DNA of 33,555 nt from VAZQ01 sp040510075 (GCA_040510075.1 JBEVJT010000109.1:1-33555), one strand, 5' to 3'. Counted from the stretch's first letter, positions 23,690-32,688 are shown. A program made the numbers and translations. The notes: generated by a model not told the origin, from the letters alone.

Positions 23690-24412
23690 ATGAATTCGGA
23701 AAATGGGCAGGCGCTTCCTGATAGGATTTATGCAATCGGAGACATTCACGGCTGCTCCGATCTGCTTGATCGACTCGTTCAGGCGGTTGCGCGTGATCTG
23801 AACGAGTATCCCGTTGAAAAAGCGCTGGCGGTCACACTCGGCGATTACGTTGATCGCGGGCCCGACTCGCGTGGAGTGCTGGACCGGCTGATCAGTAATC
23901 CGTTTCCGTGCGAGTACATCCCGCTCAAGGGCAATCATGAATCGCTGTTTGAATCGTTTTTGAGCAATCCTTCCGTGGGCGAACATTGGCGCAGGCTCGG
24001 CGGGCTCGAGACCCTGGTTTCCTACCGGGTGCCGGTTCGTGCCTTGATGATCGGAAACGACTTCGAGCAGGCGGCTCAAGCGTTCCGGTGTGCGGTTCCT
24101 CCCGAACACCTGCAATTCATTGCTTCGCTCCGGCTATCCTTGCCCTTGGGGCGCTATTTCCTTTGCCATGCCGGCGTGCGCCCAGGCATTCCGCTTGAGC
24201 GCCAGAGCGAAAAAGATCGTTTGTGGATTCGCGATCAGTTCCTGCAAAGCAGGGCCGACTTTGGCAGCATCGTGGTGCATGGCCATACGCCTGCGGAAAA
24301 GCCCGAGGTGCTGCCGAACCGGATCAATGTCGATACCGGGGCCTACATGACCAGCTGCCTGACTTGCGCCGTGCTCGACCGCGAACCGCTGCGGTTCTTG
24401 TCAACCGAATAG
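23690..24412 (+). CDS. Metallophosphoesterase (PPP-type protein phosphatase / ApaH-like)
   Basis: This 240-residue cytoplasmic protein has the PPP metal-site motifs in order: GDIHG (17-21), GDYVDRGPDSRG (51-62) and GNHE (81-84), with later HAGVRPG and VHGHTP His ligands. The family uses two metal ions to cleave phosphoesters; bacterial members act on phosphoserine/threonine proteins or diadenosine tetraphosphate. The short length and bacterial-type spacing do not decide which. It starts 6 nt after the dcd stop and is probably co-transcribed with it. A 94-nt stretch with no clear terminator follows. Confidence 0.92.
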   Translation: MNSENGQALPDRIYAIGDIHGCSDLLDRLVQAVARDLNEYPVEKALAVTLGDYVDRGPDSRGVLDRLISNPFPCEYIPLKGNHESLFESFLSNPSVGEHWRRLGGLETLVSYRVPVRALMIGNDFEQAAQAFRCAVPPEHLQFIASLRLSLPLGRYFLCHAGVRPGIPLERQSEKDRLWIRDQFLQSRADFGSIVVHGHTPAEKPEVLPNRINVDTGAYMTSCLTCAVLDREPLRFLSTE

Positions 24413-24506
24413 ACGCGCCGCTCAATTCGAGACGAACACCTGATATCTGGCCGTGAAAGAGCGAGGTCGAACTGCAGCGGGGGCGCAGCGAGCAGCGGCG
24501 GGTCAG

Positions 24507-24809
24507 CTACCGGCACTGAAATCCCATTGTGCCGCCGCCCCCCTCGGCGGGTTGCATTTGCGTGATTTGCGCTTTCTTTCCGAACCGGTTGCAATGGGCG
24601 CGCGCGGCGTCGCCAGCGGACTGCACACCGCCCTCCGAGTACGGAACCTTGCCCCCGTGTTCGTCGCCCGTCGCGGTGAGAGCGCTTCCCGTTTGGCTCG
24701 CGCCGGCGCATGCGGCTGCGAGCCCTGCGAGCGCAAGTACAAAAAGCAGTCTCACGCGGGTAGCACCCACGTTCTTCGCAGCCGCGCACGCGCAATCCGC
24801 GTGTTCCAT
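24507..24809 (-). CDS. Small predicted lipoprotein of unknown function
   Basis: From the ATG at 24809 this is a 100-residue protein whose hydrophobic segment RLLFVLALAGLAAAC ends in a lipobox-like LAAAC, with the Cys at residue 34. The mature part of about 66 residues ends in a small conserved-looking block, AHCNRFGKKAQITQM...GTMGFQCR, with two Cys that could form a disulfide. GTG 24770 or GTG 24755 would give a more normal lipoprotein signal peptide. The frame is open to 24998, but that overlaps the Bug pseudogene. I do not recognise the family with certainty. Confidence 0.65.
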   Translation of the reverse strand: MEHADCACAAAKNVGATRVRLLFVLALAGLAAACAGASQTGSALTATGDEHGGKVPYSEGGVQSAGDAARAHCNRFGKKAQITQMQPAEGGGGTMGFQCR

Positions 24810-24846
24810 ATAGTTTTGCTTAAACATACGAGCCTGTCGAAAGCCA

Positions 24847-24873
24847 TAATAACGTCGTTGAGTAAAGCCCAAA
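24847..24873 (-). promoter_or_regulatory. Possible promoter of the small lipoprotein gene
   Basis: On the minus strand TTGGGC (24873-24868) and TATTAT (24852-24847) are separated by 15 nt, slightly short of ideal. A start near 24840 would leave a leader of about 30 nt before ATG 24809. The region is noticeably AT-richer than its surroundings. Confidence 0.3.
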
Positions 24874-24894
24874 GCAGGCGCCGTAGGCTCGATG

Positions 24895-25866
24895 TCACTG
24901 AGGCTTGATCCCGCTCGCGCGAATGACATTGCCCCATAATTCAAGCTCGGCCTTGATGCGTACCGCGAAATCCTCAGGCGTGCTCGCCACGAAGTCAAAG
25001 CCGATCGAAATCAGGCGTTCTTTGATTTCAGGCAGCGCAATAGCCTCAGTGATCTCATGATGCAACAGATTGACGATCTGCTTCGGCGTTCCGGCAGGCA
25101 CCAGTACGCCCACCCGGCTGTCTCCTTTAATCTGCGGGTAGCCTAGTTCCGCCGTGGTGGGAACTTCCGGTTGTGAGCGCGCGTTCGCCGTGACCGCAAG
25201 GGCCCGCAACGTGCCTTCTCGCAGATACGGACCCGCGCTTGCCAATGTGCTCACCCCAATGGGCGTGTGGCCGGCCACGACGGATGCAATCGAGGGGCCC
25301 GCGCCGTTTTAGGGCACGTGCACGATATCGAGCCCGAGCGACATGCGCAGCTGCTCGCCGGCAAGGTGCGCCTGGGTTCCCGCGCCGGGCGAGGCGAAAC
25401 TGTACTTTCCTGGATTCTCTCTGACGAGCTCGATCAGCTCCTGCAGTGTCTTTGCTGGAATCGACGGATTGACGGTGATCACTGCCGTCGAGCTGACCGC
25501 GAGCGTGACCGGATCGAAGTCTTTGATGGGATCATAGGGAGTTTTTACAAACAGGCTTGGATTGACCACGTAAGAGCTGAAAGCAAACAAAAGAGTGTAC
25601 CCGTCCGAAGCTGCTCGTGCGGCTTGCCCGGTGCCGATGTTGCCGCTCGCGCCCGCGATATTCTCCACATAGAAGGATTTGCCCAGGCGTTCGGTCAGCT
25701 TCTGCGCGGCGATGCGGGCGAAAATGTCGGTGGTGCCGCTTGGCGCAAACGGCACGATCACGCGGACCGGCCGGCTCAGGTAGGTGTCGCCGGCCGCGGT
25801 GACGGGCTGCAGCAGCAACGGCAGGAGGGTTGCCAGCCAGCAAAGCCGGAATCGATTGATGCGCAT
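24895..25866 (-). pseudogene. Bug-family (TctC-like) tripartite tricarboxylate receptor, broken by one stop codon
   Basis: Two parts in the same reading frame make one normal-sized Bug protein (323 codons). The first part has a signal peptide (MRINRFRLCWLATLLPLLL, cleavage near VTAAG), then RPVRVIVPFAPSGTTDIFAR, the family ligand loop, and ASGNIGTGQAARAASDGYT. It ends at TAA (25311-25309, codon 186) after HVP. The second part continues immediately with NGAGPSIASVVAGHTPIG and runs to the usual C terminus. Related proteins have Tyr at the stop position, so a single TAT/TAC to TAA change explains it. No indel is needed and the downstream frame is undamaged, so the event is recent, a sequencing error, or read through. 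Intact, it would bind small carboxylates in the periplasm. Confidence 0.88.
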
Positions 25867-25904
25867 GGGCCTACCAGCTGGAGACAACTGAGGAATACCG
25901 GACT

Positions 25905-26249
25905 CTATGCCGCGCAGGCGCGGGCCGTCGAGAGCACGTGCTCGCTGGGATAAGCGCCGGCGGTCCAATCCATGCGTGTCTGGCGGCCGCCCTCCTCGTT
26001 GACGAAAGCGAGCTCCCACTGCTTGATCCAGCCGTTGCCTGCGGTGATGCGAACCACTCCTTGTTCTTCCGAGCGCGACAAGCCGCCATTCTGGGAGGAA
26101 AGCCGCGCAAAGGCGCAGGATGCAATAGTGCGGTAATTGCCGTCGAGCGTATCGAGTGTCACCGGGTTCTGGAAAAACCATTGCGCCGAGCCGGGCGTTG
26201 CGGGCATCAGGGTTAACAAGATCGGCAGTATTTTAAGGAGCGCTTTCAT
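25905..26249 (-). CDS. Small exported protein of unknown function
   Basis: This 114-residue protein has an N-terminal signal peptide (KALLKILPILLTLMPATPGSA, cleavage near residue 22). The mature part has TLDGNYRTIASCAFARL, WIKQWELAFVNEEGG and STARACAA, with two Cys that may pair. ATG 26249 was chosen because AGGAAGG lies just upstream and the signal peptide then starts normally; the frame is open to 26321. I do not recognise the family. It is 38 nt upstream of the Bug pseudogene on the same strand. Confidence 0.7.
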   Translation of the reverse strand: MKALLKILPILLTLMPATPGSAQWFFQNPVTLDTLDGNYRTIASCAFARLSSQNGGLSRSEEQGVVRITAGNGWIKQWELAFVNEEGGRQTRMDWTAGAYPSEHVLSTARACAA

Positions 26250-26387
26250 CCTTCCTGCACTATCGCCGAAGATTGCGGCAACATCAGATCGTGAGCAGTG
26301 TTCTAAATGGCTCTCAACCATGTGCAGAGATCAGATGCTGTTGCCGCGCACAGCCGTGCTAAGAGAGGGTTTTCAGGAGGTATCTAC

Positions 26388-26654
26388 ATGAGAAGCGCGC
26401 TGGGCTTTATTGCTGCCGGTGTGCTGGTGGCGCTGACGATGGATATGGCGGTGGCCGATGGGACCCGGCGCAGCTGGCGGGTTTACCGTCACGGGATCGG
26501 AGCCATTTCTCGCGACGTGATTACGCCCTGGTATGTTGGTTATTACCCCTCTCATTATAGTTATTTTCGCCCCGATCCCATGCCTCCTGTGCAGGTCCTT
26601 GTTCCGGATTGCTGGCACTGGGGTTTTGGATATCGCTATTGGGCTTGTTGGTAG
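26388..26654 (+). CDS. Small aromatic-rich exported protein
   Basis: This 88-residue protein has a signal peptide (about 1-24, AVADG). Roughly a quarter of the mature residues are Trp, Tyr or Phe, and the C terminus reads PDCWHWGFGYRYWACW with two Cys. The ATG at 26388 is preceded by AGGAGGT at ideal spacing, one of the best ribosome sites in the window, which supports a real and well-translated gene. The frame is open back to 26307, but that part is unlikely to be used. The function is unknown. Confidence 0.72.
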   Translation: MRSALGFIAAGVLVALTMDMAVADGTRRSWRVYRHGIGAISRDVITPWYVGYYPSHYSYFRPDPMPPVQVLVPDCWHWGFGYRYWACW

Positions 26655-26812
26655 CTGGCCGGCATAGCGCGATGGACGAGCGGGCAAACTTCGGCGTTCT
26701 CCTACCCGCACTCGCTGCGGAAAAGCGCTGTTCGCCGGCGAGGTGAAAACGCGAAATCTTTCATTTCATGTTAGGCGGCTTGCGGTAGGATTTGCCTAGA
26801 TGCGGGGCATGC

Positions 26813-27757
26813 ATGCGTATTGCGCTCGTCGATCAGAGTAGGACGATCGTCCGGATCGTTACCGATCTCATCCAGGCGGATGGGCACGAGGTGCTTGGCT
26901 TTACCGATCCGCGAAACGCGCTGGCTGATCTCGGCGCCGATTCCGAGATCCGCGCGCTGGTCACCAGCGTCCAGCTAGAGTCGCTTTCCGGAATTGAGCT
27001 TTGCGCAGCGGCGCGAGAACTGGTGGGCACCGGCCGCCCGCTCTACATCATTCTGATGTCGTCTTCCGATGACAAGGAAATGGCGATTCGGGCCCTCGAC
27101 TGCGGTGCTGACGATTTCATGCGCAAACCGCCCAACCGGGAAGAGCTTCGCGCCCGTTTGCGGCTTGCAGATCGTGTCATGTCGATGCAGGCGGAGCTGA
27201 TCCGTTACGCGACCACCGACAGTCTCAGCGGGCTTTTCAATCGGCGCGAATTCTTTCATCAGGCGACGGAAGCGGCATGGCGCGCACGCGAAGGTCTGCC
27301 GCTCTCGGCCATCATACTCGATGTCGACGAATTCAAGCGGGTGAACGACACCTACGGTCACTTTGCGGGGGACCACGCCATTGCTGCAGTGGCGGCACAG
27401 CTGAAACGGTGTAGGGGCATCATCGGCCGCCTGGGGGGTGAGGAATTTTGCCTGCTCATCGACGGCGGTCTTGCGCAGGCATTTGCGCTCGCTGAGGAGC
27501 TGCGCAACGCGCTTATGGACGTCCGGGTGCCTGTGAGCGGGAGCGAGATCAGCCTGACCGCGCGCTTCGGGGTTGCGCAATGGGAACAGGGGGACAGCAT
27601 GGATCGGCTGCTCTGCCGCGCCGATCGGGCACTGTACCGAGCAAAGAACGAGGGGCGAAACTGCGTCATCGCCGAAGTGCATGAGGCGGAACCGGAGTCC
27701 CCCGCCACGTGGCGCAGCACGGTTCGCGCGCAAGCCCGCGCCTCACAGCACGCGTAG
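26813..27757 (+). CDS. Diguanylate cyclase with degenerate receiver domain
   Basis: This 314-residue protein has an N-terminal receiver-like domain (1-118) and a GGDEF domain (about 135-295). The GGDEF half looks catalytic: LDVDEFKRVNDTYGHFAGD and GRLGGEEF (GGEEF, 208-212). The product-inhibition site, normally R-x-x-D six residues before, reads RCRG, so Asp is lost at 202. The receiver has Lys105 in DFMRKP, but the phosphoacceptor position is Ser52 (TSVQLESLSG) and the acidic pair is Asp7-Gln8, so ordinary phosphorylation is unlikely. It should make cyclic di-GMP in the cytoplasm. ATG 26813 was chosen; TTG 26792 is in frame. The nucleotide-sugar dehydrogenase follows after 191 nt. Confidence 0.92.
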   Translation: MRIALVDQSRTIVRIVTDLIQADGHEVLGFTDPRNALADLGADSEIRALVTSVQLESLSGIELCAAARELVGTGRPLYIILMSSSDDKEMAIRALDCGADDFMRKPPNREELRARLRLADRVMSMQAELIRYATTDSLSGLFNRREFFHQATEAAWRAREGLPLSAIILDVDEFKRVNDTYGHFAGDHAIAAVAAQLKRCRGIIGRLGGEEFCLLIDGGLAQAFALAEELRNALMDVRVPVSGSEISLTARFGVAQWEQGDSMDRLLCRADRALYRAKNEGRNCVIAEVHEAEPESPATWRSTVRAQARASQHA

Positions 27758-27948
27758 GTTCTAGCGCTCGGTCTGAACCTGTGCGCAAAATTGCGTAGGC
27801 TGCGTGCCTACCCGCAGGTGGCGCGTGATAATGCGAATTGCGCACGTTGCGGGCTGTCGCCGGAAAGGTCACGCATGTACTTGCACGCCTTTGGGCACCT
27901 GCAATATCAATTCCTGGCCAACGACCCGCCGTGGCCCGTGGAGTGCGC

Positions 27949-29190
27949 GTGAATTTTGCCGGTTCCCATCCGACGGTGAGCGCTTCGACGCGCATTGCAA
28001 ACGCTGATCTCACCATCGTCGGTGGCGCCGGTCATGTGGGAATCCCGCTGGTCCTCGCCTTTGCCGAGGCAGGCTTTTGCGTCAACGTGCATGACAAGGA
28101 TGCAGTGGCCCTGACGGCCCTTCAGTCGGGGCGCTTGCCTTTCATCGAAGTAGGAGGAGAGGAGCTGCTCGCCCGCGCGCTTGCGCGCAACCGCCTTGTG
28201 TTCAGCTCTGTGCCCTCCGACATCTCGCCGCGGGCCCCGGTCATCATCACCATTGGCACTCCCATTGATGAATTTCTCAACCCGGTCCGGAAGGTGGTGC
28301 AGGACTGCATTGATGCGCTGCTTCCGCATCTGACCGACGGTCAGCTTCTGGTGTTGCGGTCGACCGTTTATCCCGGGACCACCAACTGGCTCGATACCCA
28401 TCTCAGGCGCAAAGGGCGCAAGCTCAAAGTCGCGTTCTGCCCGGAGCGCGTCGTGCAGGGCCAGGGCATTAAGGAGCTGGGGCAAACTCCACAAATCATC
28501 AGCGGCACGACGCCCGAGGCCGAAGCAGAAGCCGCGGAATTATTCCGCCCGATCGTTTCTGAAATCGTGTCGGCCTCGCCGCACGAAGCCGAATTCGCCA
28601 AGCTCTTCAACAACGCCTACCGCTACATCGAGTTTGCCATCGCCAATCAGTTCTATCTCATCGCCAAATCGGCTGGGCTCGATTATCGGCGCGTCGAGCA
28701 CGCCATGAAGCACAATTATCCGCGCGCTCGGGCAATACCCTCGCCGGGTTTCGCGGCGGGGCCATGCCTATTCAAAGACACGATGCAGCTTGCCGCCTTC
28801 GCCCAGAATCAGTTCAGCCTTGGGCACGCTGCCATGCTGGTGAATGAAGGCATCGTGCTGCATCTCATCCGCGATCTTGAACTGCATCATGACCTGTCAA
28901 ATATGACGGTCGGGCTGCTCGGCATGGCATTCAAGGCGGAGATCGACGATACCCGCGCCTCGCTCAGCTACAAGCTCAAGAACGAGCTGCTTCCGCGGGC
29001 AAACGCGGTGCTCACCACAGATCCATTCGTGAAAACTGATCCTGAGCTGCTCCCGCTCGATGAGGTGATCGAGCGCAGCGATCTGCTCGTTCTATGCGCG
29101 CCGCATCTTGCTTATCGGCGCCTCGATTTCGCCGGTAAGCCGGTCCTGGACGTTTGGGGCATTCTCGGAAATGCCAATGTCATTGCTTGA
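27949..29190 (+). CDS. Nucleotide-sugar (UDP-sugar) 6-dehydrogenase
   Basis: From GTG 27949 this is a 413-residue enzyme of the UDP-glucose/UDP-ManNAc dehydrogenase family, which oxidises the C6 hydroxyl of a UDP-sugar to a carboxylate with two NAD+. It has the NAD motif IVGGAGHVGIPLVLAFAEAG, IITIGTPID, STVYPGTT, FCPERVVQG, KLFNNAYRYIEFAIANQF and the catalytic Cys273 in AAGPCLFKDT. The C-terminal domain has GLLGMAFKAEIDDTRASLSYKL. The pattern is closer to UDP-N-acetylmannosamine dehydrogenase (WecC) than to UDP-glucose dehydrogenase. The start is supported by GGAG 5 nt upstream; the frame opens earlier at 27838. It probably supplies an acidic sugar for a surface polysaccharide. Confidence 0.9.
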   Translation: MNFAGSHPTVSASTRIANADLTIVGGAGHVGIPLVLAFAEAGFCVNVHDKDAVALTALQSGRLPFIEVGGEELLARALARNRLVFSSVPSDISPRAPVIITIGTPIDEFLNPVRKVVQDCIDALLPHLTDGQLLVLRSTVYPGTTNWLDTHLRRKGRKLKVAFCPERVVQGQGIKELGQTPQIISGTTPEAEAEAAELFRPIVSEIVSASPHEAEFAKLFNNAYRYIEFAIANQFYLIAKSAGLDYRRVEHAMKHNYPRARAIPSPGFAAGPCLFKDTMQLAAFAQNQFSLGHAAMLVNEGIVLHLIRDLELHHDLSNMTVGLLGMAFKAEIDDTRASLSYKLKNELLPRANAVLTTDPFVKTDPELLPLDEVIERSDLLVLCAPHLAYRRLDFAGKPVLDVWGILGNANVIA

Positions 29191-29225
29191 GACGACCGGG
29201 GGTAACCTTGTGGTTCTGCGCCAAC

Positions 29226-31421
29226 TCACCGGAAGATCACGGAAACCTGCGCGTCTCCTTGCTGCCTCAGCACGTCGACTGAGACACCCCTCGCATGGCG
29301 CCGGACCTTCAGGTCGATGCTAGATTCATTGATGCGCAGATTGTGCAGCACAAGTTCGTCGACGAACCGCGGCAGCGAGGGATTGTGTAGTTTCAGTTCC
29401 TTGCCGGCGGGGTCGAATTGCAGGCCGAGCGAAGCTTCGATCAGCGTGAAAGGGGTCGCACTCGCCCAGGCCTGGGGCGTGCAGGCGACGGGGTAGTGCG
29501 TCGGGCCACGCCCGCGGCCGCGCTGAAAACCGCAGAACAGCTCCGGCAGCCGCCGCATGTCCATGTAGATCGCCGCGTCGATAAGCCCGGTGAACACCCG
29601 CTCCACCTCCGCCTTGAGGCCGTAACGCGCCAGGCCGAGCACGATCAGCGCATTGTCATGCGGCCAAAGGGAGCCGTTGTGATCTGACATGGGGTTATAG
29701 CGCGCCTCGGAATTGGCGATGGTGCGAATGCCCCAGCCGGAAAAGAAATGCGGCGCCATCAGTCCCTCGCCGACTTTCCTCGCCCTTTCCGGTTTCGCAA
29801 TTCCGGTGAACAGCACCTGTCCGGCATTTGAGCTGCGTACGCGGCATTGCTTTTTGTTTCCGTCGAGCGCGAGCGCATAGCTGTCGATTTCCGGGCACCA
29901 GAAGCTCGCGTCGAAACGTTCGGCAAGCTCGTCTGCTTCCTGTGCCAGCCGTTGCGCGAGCTTCGCGCGGCCAAGGCGCTTTGCCGCCCGCGCGGCCAGA
30001 TGCTTTGCGGAGTAGGCGTAGGCCTGCACTTCGGCGAGCGCGATGGGCCCTTCCGCCAAGCTGCCGTCGGCGTGGAAGATCGCATCGGCCGAATCCTTCC
30101 AGCCCTGATTGGCGAGCCCCTGCTCGGTGGCGCGGTAGTATTCGATGAAACCGTCGCCGTCGGGATCGCCCGTCCCGTTCATCCAGGCGAGTGCCGCTTC
30201 GATCGACGGCCATAGCTCGGCGAGCATCGCATCGTCTCCTGTGCGCTCGGCGTAGAGTCCTGCGAGCATCACGAAGAGCGGCGTGGAATCGACGCTGCCG
30301 TAATAGAGTCCGAATGGGACCTCGCGCAGAGCCGCCATCTCGCCGCTGCGCATCTCATGCAGGATCTTGCCCGGCTGGGCGTCCGCAGCGGGATCGTCCT
30401 TCTGGGCCTGGTAGGCGGCGAGCCGGCGCAGCACGCCCTGGGCAATGCGCGGATCGACCCACAGCATCTGCAACGCGGTGATCAGGCCGTCACGGCCGAA
30501 TGTGGTCGAGTACCAGGGAATGCCCGCATAGGGATAGCTTCCCTGGGGGGTGTGACTCATCAGCATGTACAGATCGGACATCGAACGGCACAGCACCTCG
30601 TTCAGGTGATCGTTCGAGCTCCGCACGGTACTGACATCCTGGGAGCCCGCGCGCCGATTGCGGTGAATGGCGCGCAAGGCGCGCGGCGCCGAAAGAAATT
30701 TCGGCGGCTCCGGTATGCCGCAGCCGACCGTGGCCAGGATGGTCGTGCTTTGCTTGGAAGCAAGGCTGATGCTGTAGATTGCCGCGGTCTCGACGAGCTC
30801 GGTCGGTTCCGGCTCGAATCTCACCACTGCTTTGCGCAGTCTTCCGTCGAGGCCGGTATAATCAAGCGAGCAGCTTGCCGGCGCCATGATGTGGCGCTCG
30901 ATGGTTCCGCGTCGATCGCGCCGCAGGCCGCGCACTTCGAACAGGTCGACAAAATCGCTGTCGAACAGCAGTGCGATGCGTAGCTCGACCCGATCGTTGC
31001 CGTAGTTGCGAATGGCAAATCGCTGATAAACGGTATCCTGCCACACGAAGATGCTGCGCACGACGTGCAGCGTGTCCTTGGCCAATGCCAGCCGGTTTTC
31101 GAAATATGTATCGGGGTTGGTCAGGTCGATCGTGAGTAAGGTGTTGTCGTCGCGCAGGCATGAGCCAAGCAGCAACGGCTGCATGCCATTGAGCAGCAGC
31201 TCGAAATGCGACAGGAAGCGCGTGTCGCAATGAAACAGCCCATCCGGCCCCCCGGCGGAAGCGCCGATGTCCCCATGGGTATCGAGGACAATGAAAGTGT
31301 CGTCGTGCTTGAGCGTGCGGCGCGGCCGCGTAGGCGAGGCCGTTGCCGGTATGTAAAACCGCGGCTCGGGAACGAGAGGCACTGCATGTGCCAGCGCGGC
31401 CGCCTCCATCGACACCCCCAT
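29226..31421 (-). CDS. Glycogen-debranching-like amylo-alpha-1,6-glucosidase
   Basis: This protein of about 731 residues has an N-terminal beta-rich domain of the bacterial debranching type (TFIVLDTHGDI..GLFHCDTRFLSHFELLLNG) and a C-terminal (alpha/alpha)6 barrel with PWYSTTFGRDGLITALQMLW, GKILHEMRSGEMA, YYGSVDSTPLFVMLAGLY, GLANQGWKDSADAI and NGSLWPHDNALIVLGLARYG. The acidic residues in the DST and KDSAD segments are probable catalytic candidates. It likely removes branches from glycogen or a related alpha-glucan. I chose ATG 31421; ATG 31409 is close, and the frame is open to 31526. It is the second gene of the operon with the glycosyltransferase. Confidence 0.88.
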   Translation of the reverse strand: MGVSMEAAALAHAVPLVPEPRFYIPATASPTRPRRTLKHDDTFIVLDTHGDIGASAGGPDGLFHCDTRFLSHFELLLNGMQPLLLGSCLRDDNTLLTIDLTNPDTYFENRLALAKDTLHVVRSIFVWQDTVYQRFAIRNYGNDRVELRIALLFDSDFVDLFEVRGLRRDRRGTIERHIMAPASCSLDYTGLDGRLRKAVVRFEPEPTELVETAAIYSISLASKQSTTILATVGCGIPEPPKFLSAPRALRAIHRNRRAGSQDVSTVRSSNDHLNEVLCRSMSDLYMLMSHTPQGSYPYAGIPWYSTTFGRDGLITALQMLWVDPRIAQGVLRRLAAYQAQKDDPAADAQPGKILHEMRSGEMAALREVPFGLYYGSVDSTPLFVMLAGLYAERTGDDAMLAELWPSIEAALAWMNGTGDPDGDGFIEYYRATEQGLANQGWKDSADAIFHADGSLAEGPIALAEVQAYAYSAKHLAARAAKRLGRAKLAQRLAQEADELAERFDASFWCPEIDSYALALDGNKKQCRVRSSNAGQVLFTGIAKPERARKVGEGLMAPHFFSGWGIRTIANSEARYNPMSDHNGSLWPHDNALIVLGLARYGLKAEVERVFTGLIDAAIYMDMRRLPELFCGFQRGRGRGPTHYPVACTPQAWASATPFTLIEASLGLQFDPAGKELKLHNPSLPRFVDELVLHNLRINESSIDLKVRRHARGVSVDVLRQQGDAQVSVIFR

Positions 31422-31562
31422 TTGTCCACTCGATGCTGCGGTGAGCGCGGGCGATGTACTCCAGCCGCTGCCCCCTCCCGCCCAGGCCGGATAAACCCGC
31501 CGAGCACGTCGCGAGATACTTGGCACATCCGGCGTACGCGAGCCAGCTTGCGCAAATCGATT

Positions 31563-32657
31563 CTAGTTCATCTCTTTCGGCACGAGATGCTGCCGCGGCG
31601 TCCTCACGTCTTCATACTCGGAGCTCGGGGCTTTTTCGAGCAGCGAACGGTAGACTTGCAGGTAATCCTTGGCCATGCGGGTTGAGGTGAAGCGCTGTTC
31701 GAAGGAGCGTCTGATCCGGCGCCGGTCCAGCGCGAGCATTTGCGGCAGGACGCTGATTGCTTCCTCGGCGGTGTCGACGATTGCCCCGGTGACGCCGTGC
31801 TCCAGGATCTCCGGGATCGAGCCGCGGCGGAAGGCCAGCACCGGCGTGCCGCAGGCCATTGCCTCGATCATTACAAGGCCAAAGGGTTCCGGCCAATCGA
31901 CGGGGAAGAGCAGTGCGCTCGCCTCGCCGAGAAATTCGTTTTTGCGCCGCTCGTTGATCTCGCCCACGTACTCGATGCCCGGCAAGTTCAGGAGCGGCTC
32001 AACCACCTCGCCGAAATATGCCTCGTCCGCCTTGTCGACCTTAGCGGCAATCTTGAGCGGCATTCCCAGTGTGCGCGCCATGCGAATGGCTAAATCGGGA
32101 CGCTTCTCCTGCGAGAGGCGGCCGAGGAAGGCGAGGTAACCGCCGCGCGGACAGTAGACGGGCTTGAAAAACTCGACCGGCAGACCGTGGTGAACGGTCC
32201 CTACGAAATTGCAATTCGCCACGGGCTTGCGTTGGTCATCCGAGATCGACACCAGCGGCATTTCATAGAATCCGACGTACAGAGGTTTCAGGTCGTGCAA
32301 GTCCTGCCTGCCGTGGAGCGTGGTCACCGTGCGGCTGGCCATTGGCCGGAAGGTGGGAAAATGCAGGTGGTCGATGTGGAAGTGAAGGATGTCGAACTCG
32401 TCGGCGCGCTCGCGCACGCGGTCGAGCTGGAGCATGTAGTAGGGAATAGGATCGCGCACGTTCCGGTCGAGCCGCAGCGCCATGGAGGCGCAGGGCACCA
32501 GTTCCGCGCTGGTGACCGAATCACCTGTCGCAAAGAGGGTGACCTCATGCCCGAGCCGCGCCAGCTCGTCTGTCAGATACGCAACGACCCGCTCCGTTCC
32601 GCCATAGAGGCGAGGCGGCACGCTTTCCACCAGTGGCGCGATCTGTGCGATCTTCAT
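31563..32657 (-). CDS. Glycosyltransferase family 4 protein
   Basis: This 364-residue GT-B-fold protein starts MKIAQIAPLVESVPPRLYGGTERVV, the donor-loop end of the N domain. The C domain has YLAFLGRLSQEKRPDLAIRMA and the E-x7-E motif in WPEPFGLVMIEAMACGTPV, with RRGSIPEI, typical of retaining GT4 enzymes. The acceptor is unknown. ATG 32657 is supported by GGAG about 7 nt upstream; the frame extends to 32732 through the promoter and is not used. The debranching-like gene follows after 141 nt on the same strand, and a stress-sigma promoter lies in front. Confidence 0.92.
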   Translation of the reverse strand: MKIAQIAPLVESVPPRLYGGTERVVAYLTDELARLGHEVTLFATGDSVTSAELVPCASMALRLDRNVRDPIPYYMLQLDRVRERADEFDILHFHIDHLHFPTFRPMASRTVTTLHGRQDLHDLKPLYVGFYEMPLVSISDDQRKPVANCNFVGTVHHGLPVEFFKPVYCPRGGYLAFLGRLSQEKRPDLAIRMARTLGMPLKIAAKVDKADEAYFGEVVEPLLNLPGIEYVGEINERRKNEFLGEASALLFPVDWPEPFGLVMIEAMACGTPVLAFRRGSIPEILEHGVTGAIVDTAEEAISVLPQMLALDRRRIRRSFEQRFTSTRMAKDYLQVYRSLLEKAPSSEYEDVRTPRQHLVPKEMN

Positions 32658-32688
32658 TGACGACTCCAGCTGAAATCCTTCGCGCGCT

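Noticed and set aside
24453..24908. 151-residue plus-strand frame opposite the small lipoprotein
   Set aside because: It has no ribosome site or domain, while the opposite strand has a signal peptide, lipobox and Cys-containing C terminus.
27795..27811. GTAGGC/GCCTAC hairpin after the diguanylate cyclase
   Set aside because: The stem is only 6 bp and is followed by CCGCAGG, so it is not a convincing terminator.
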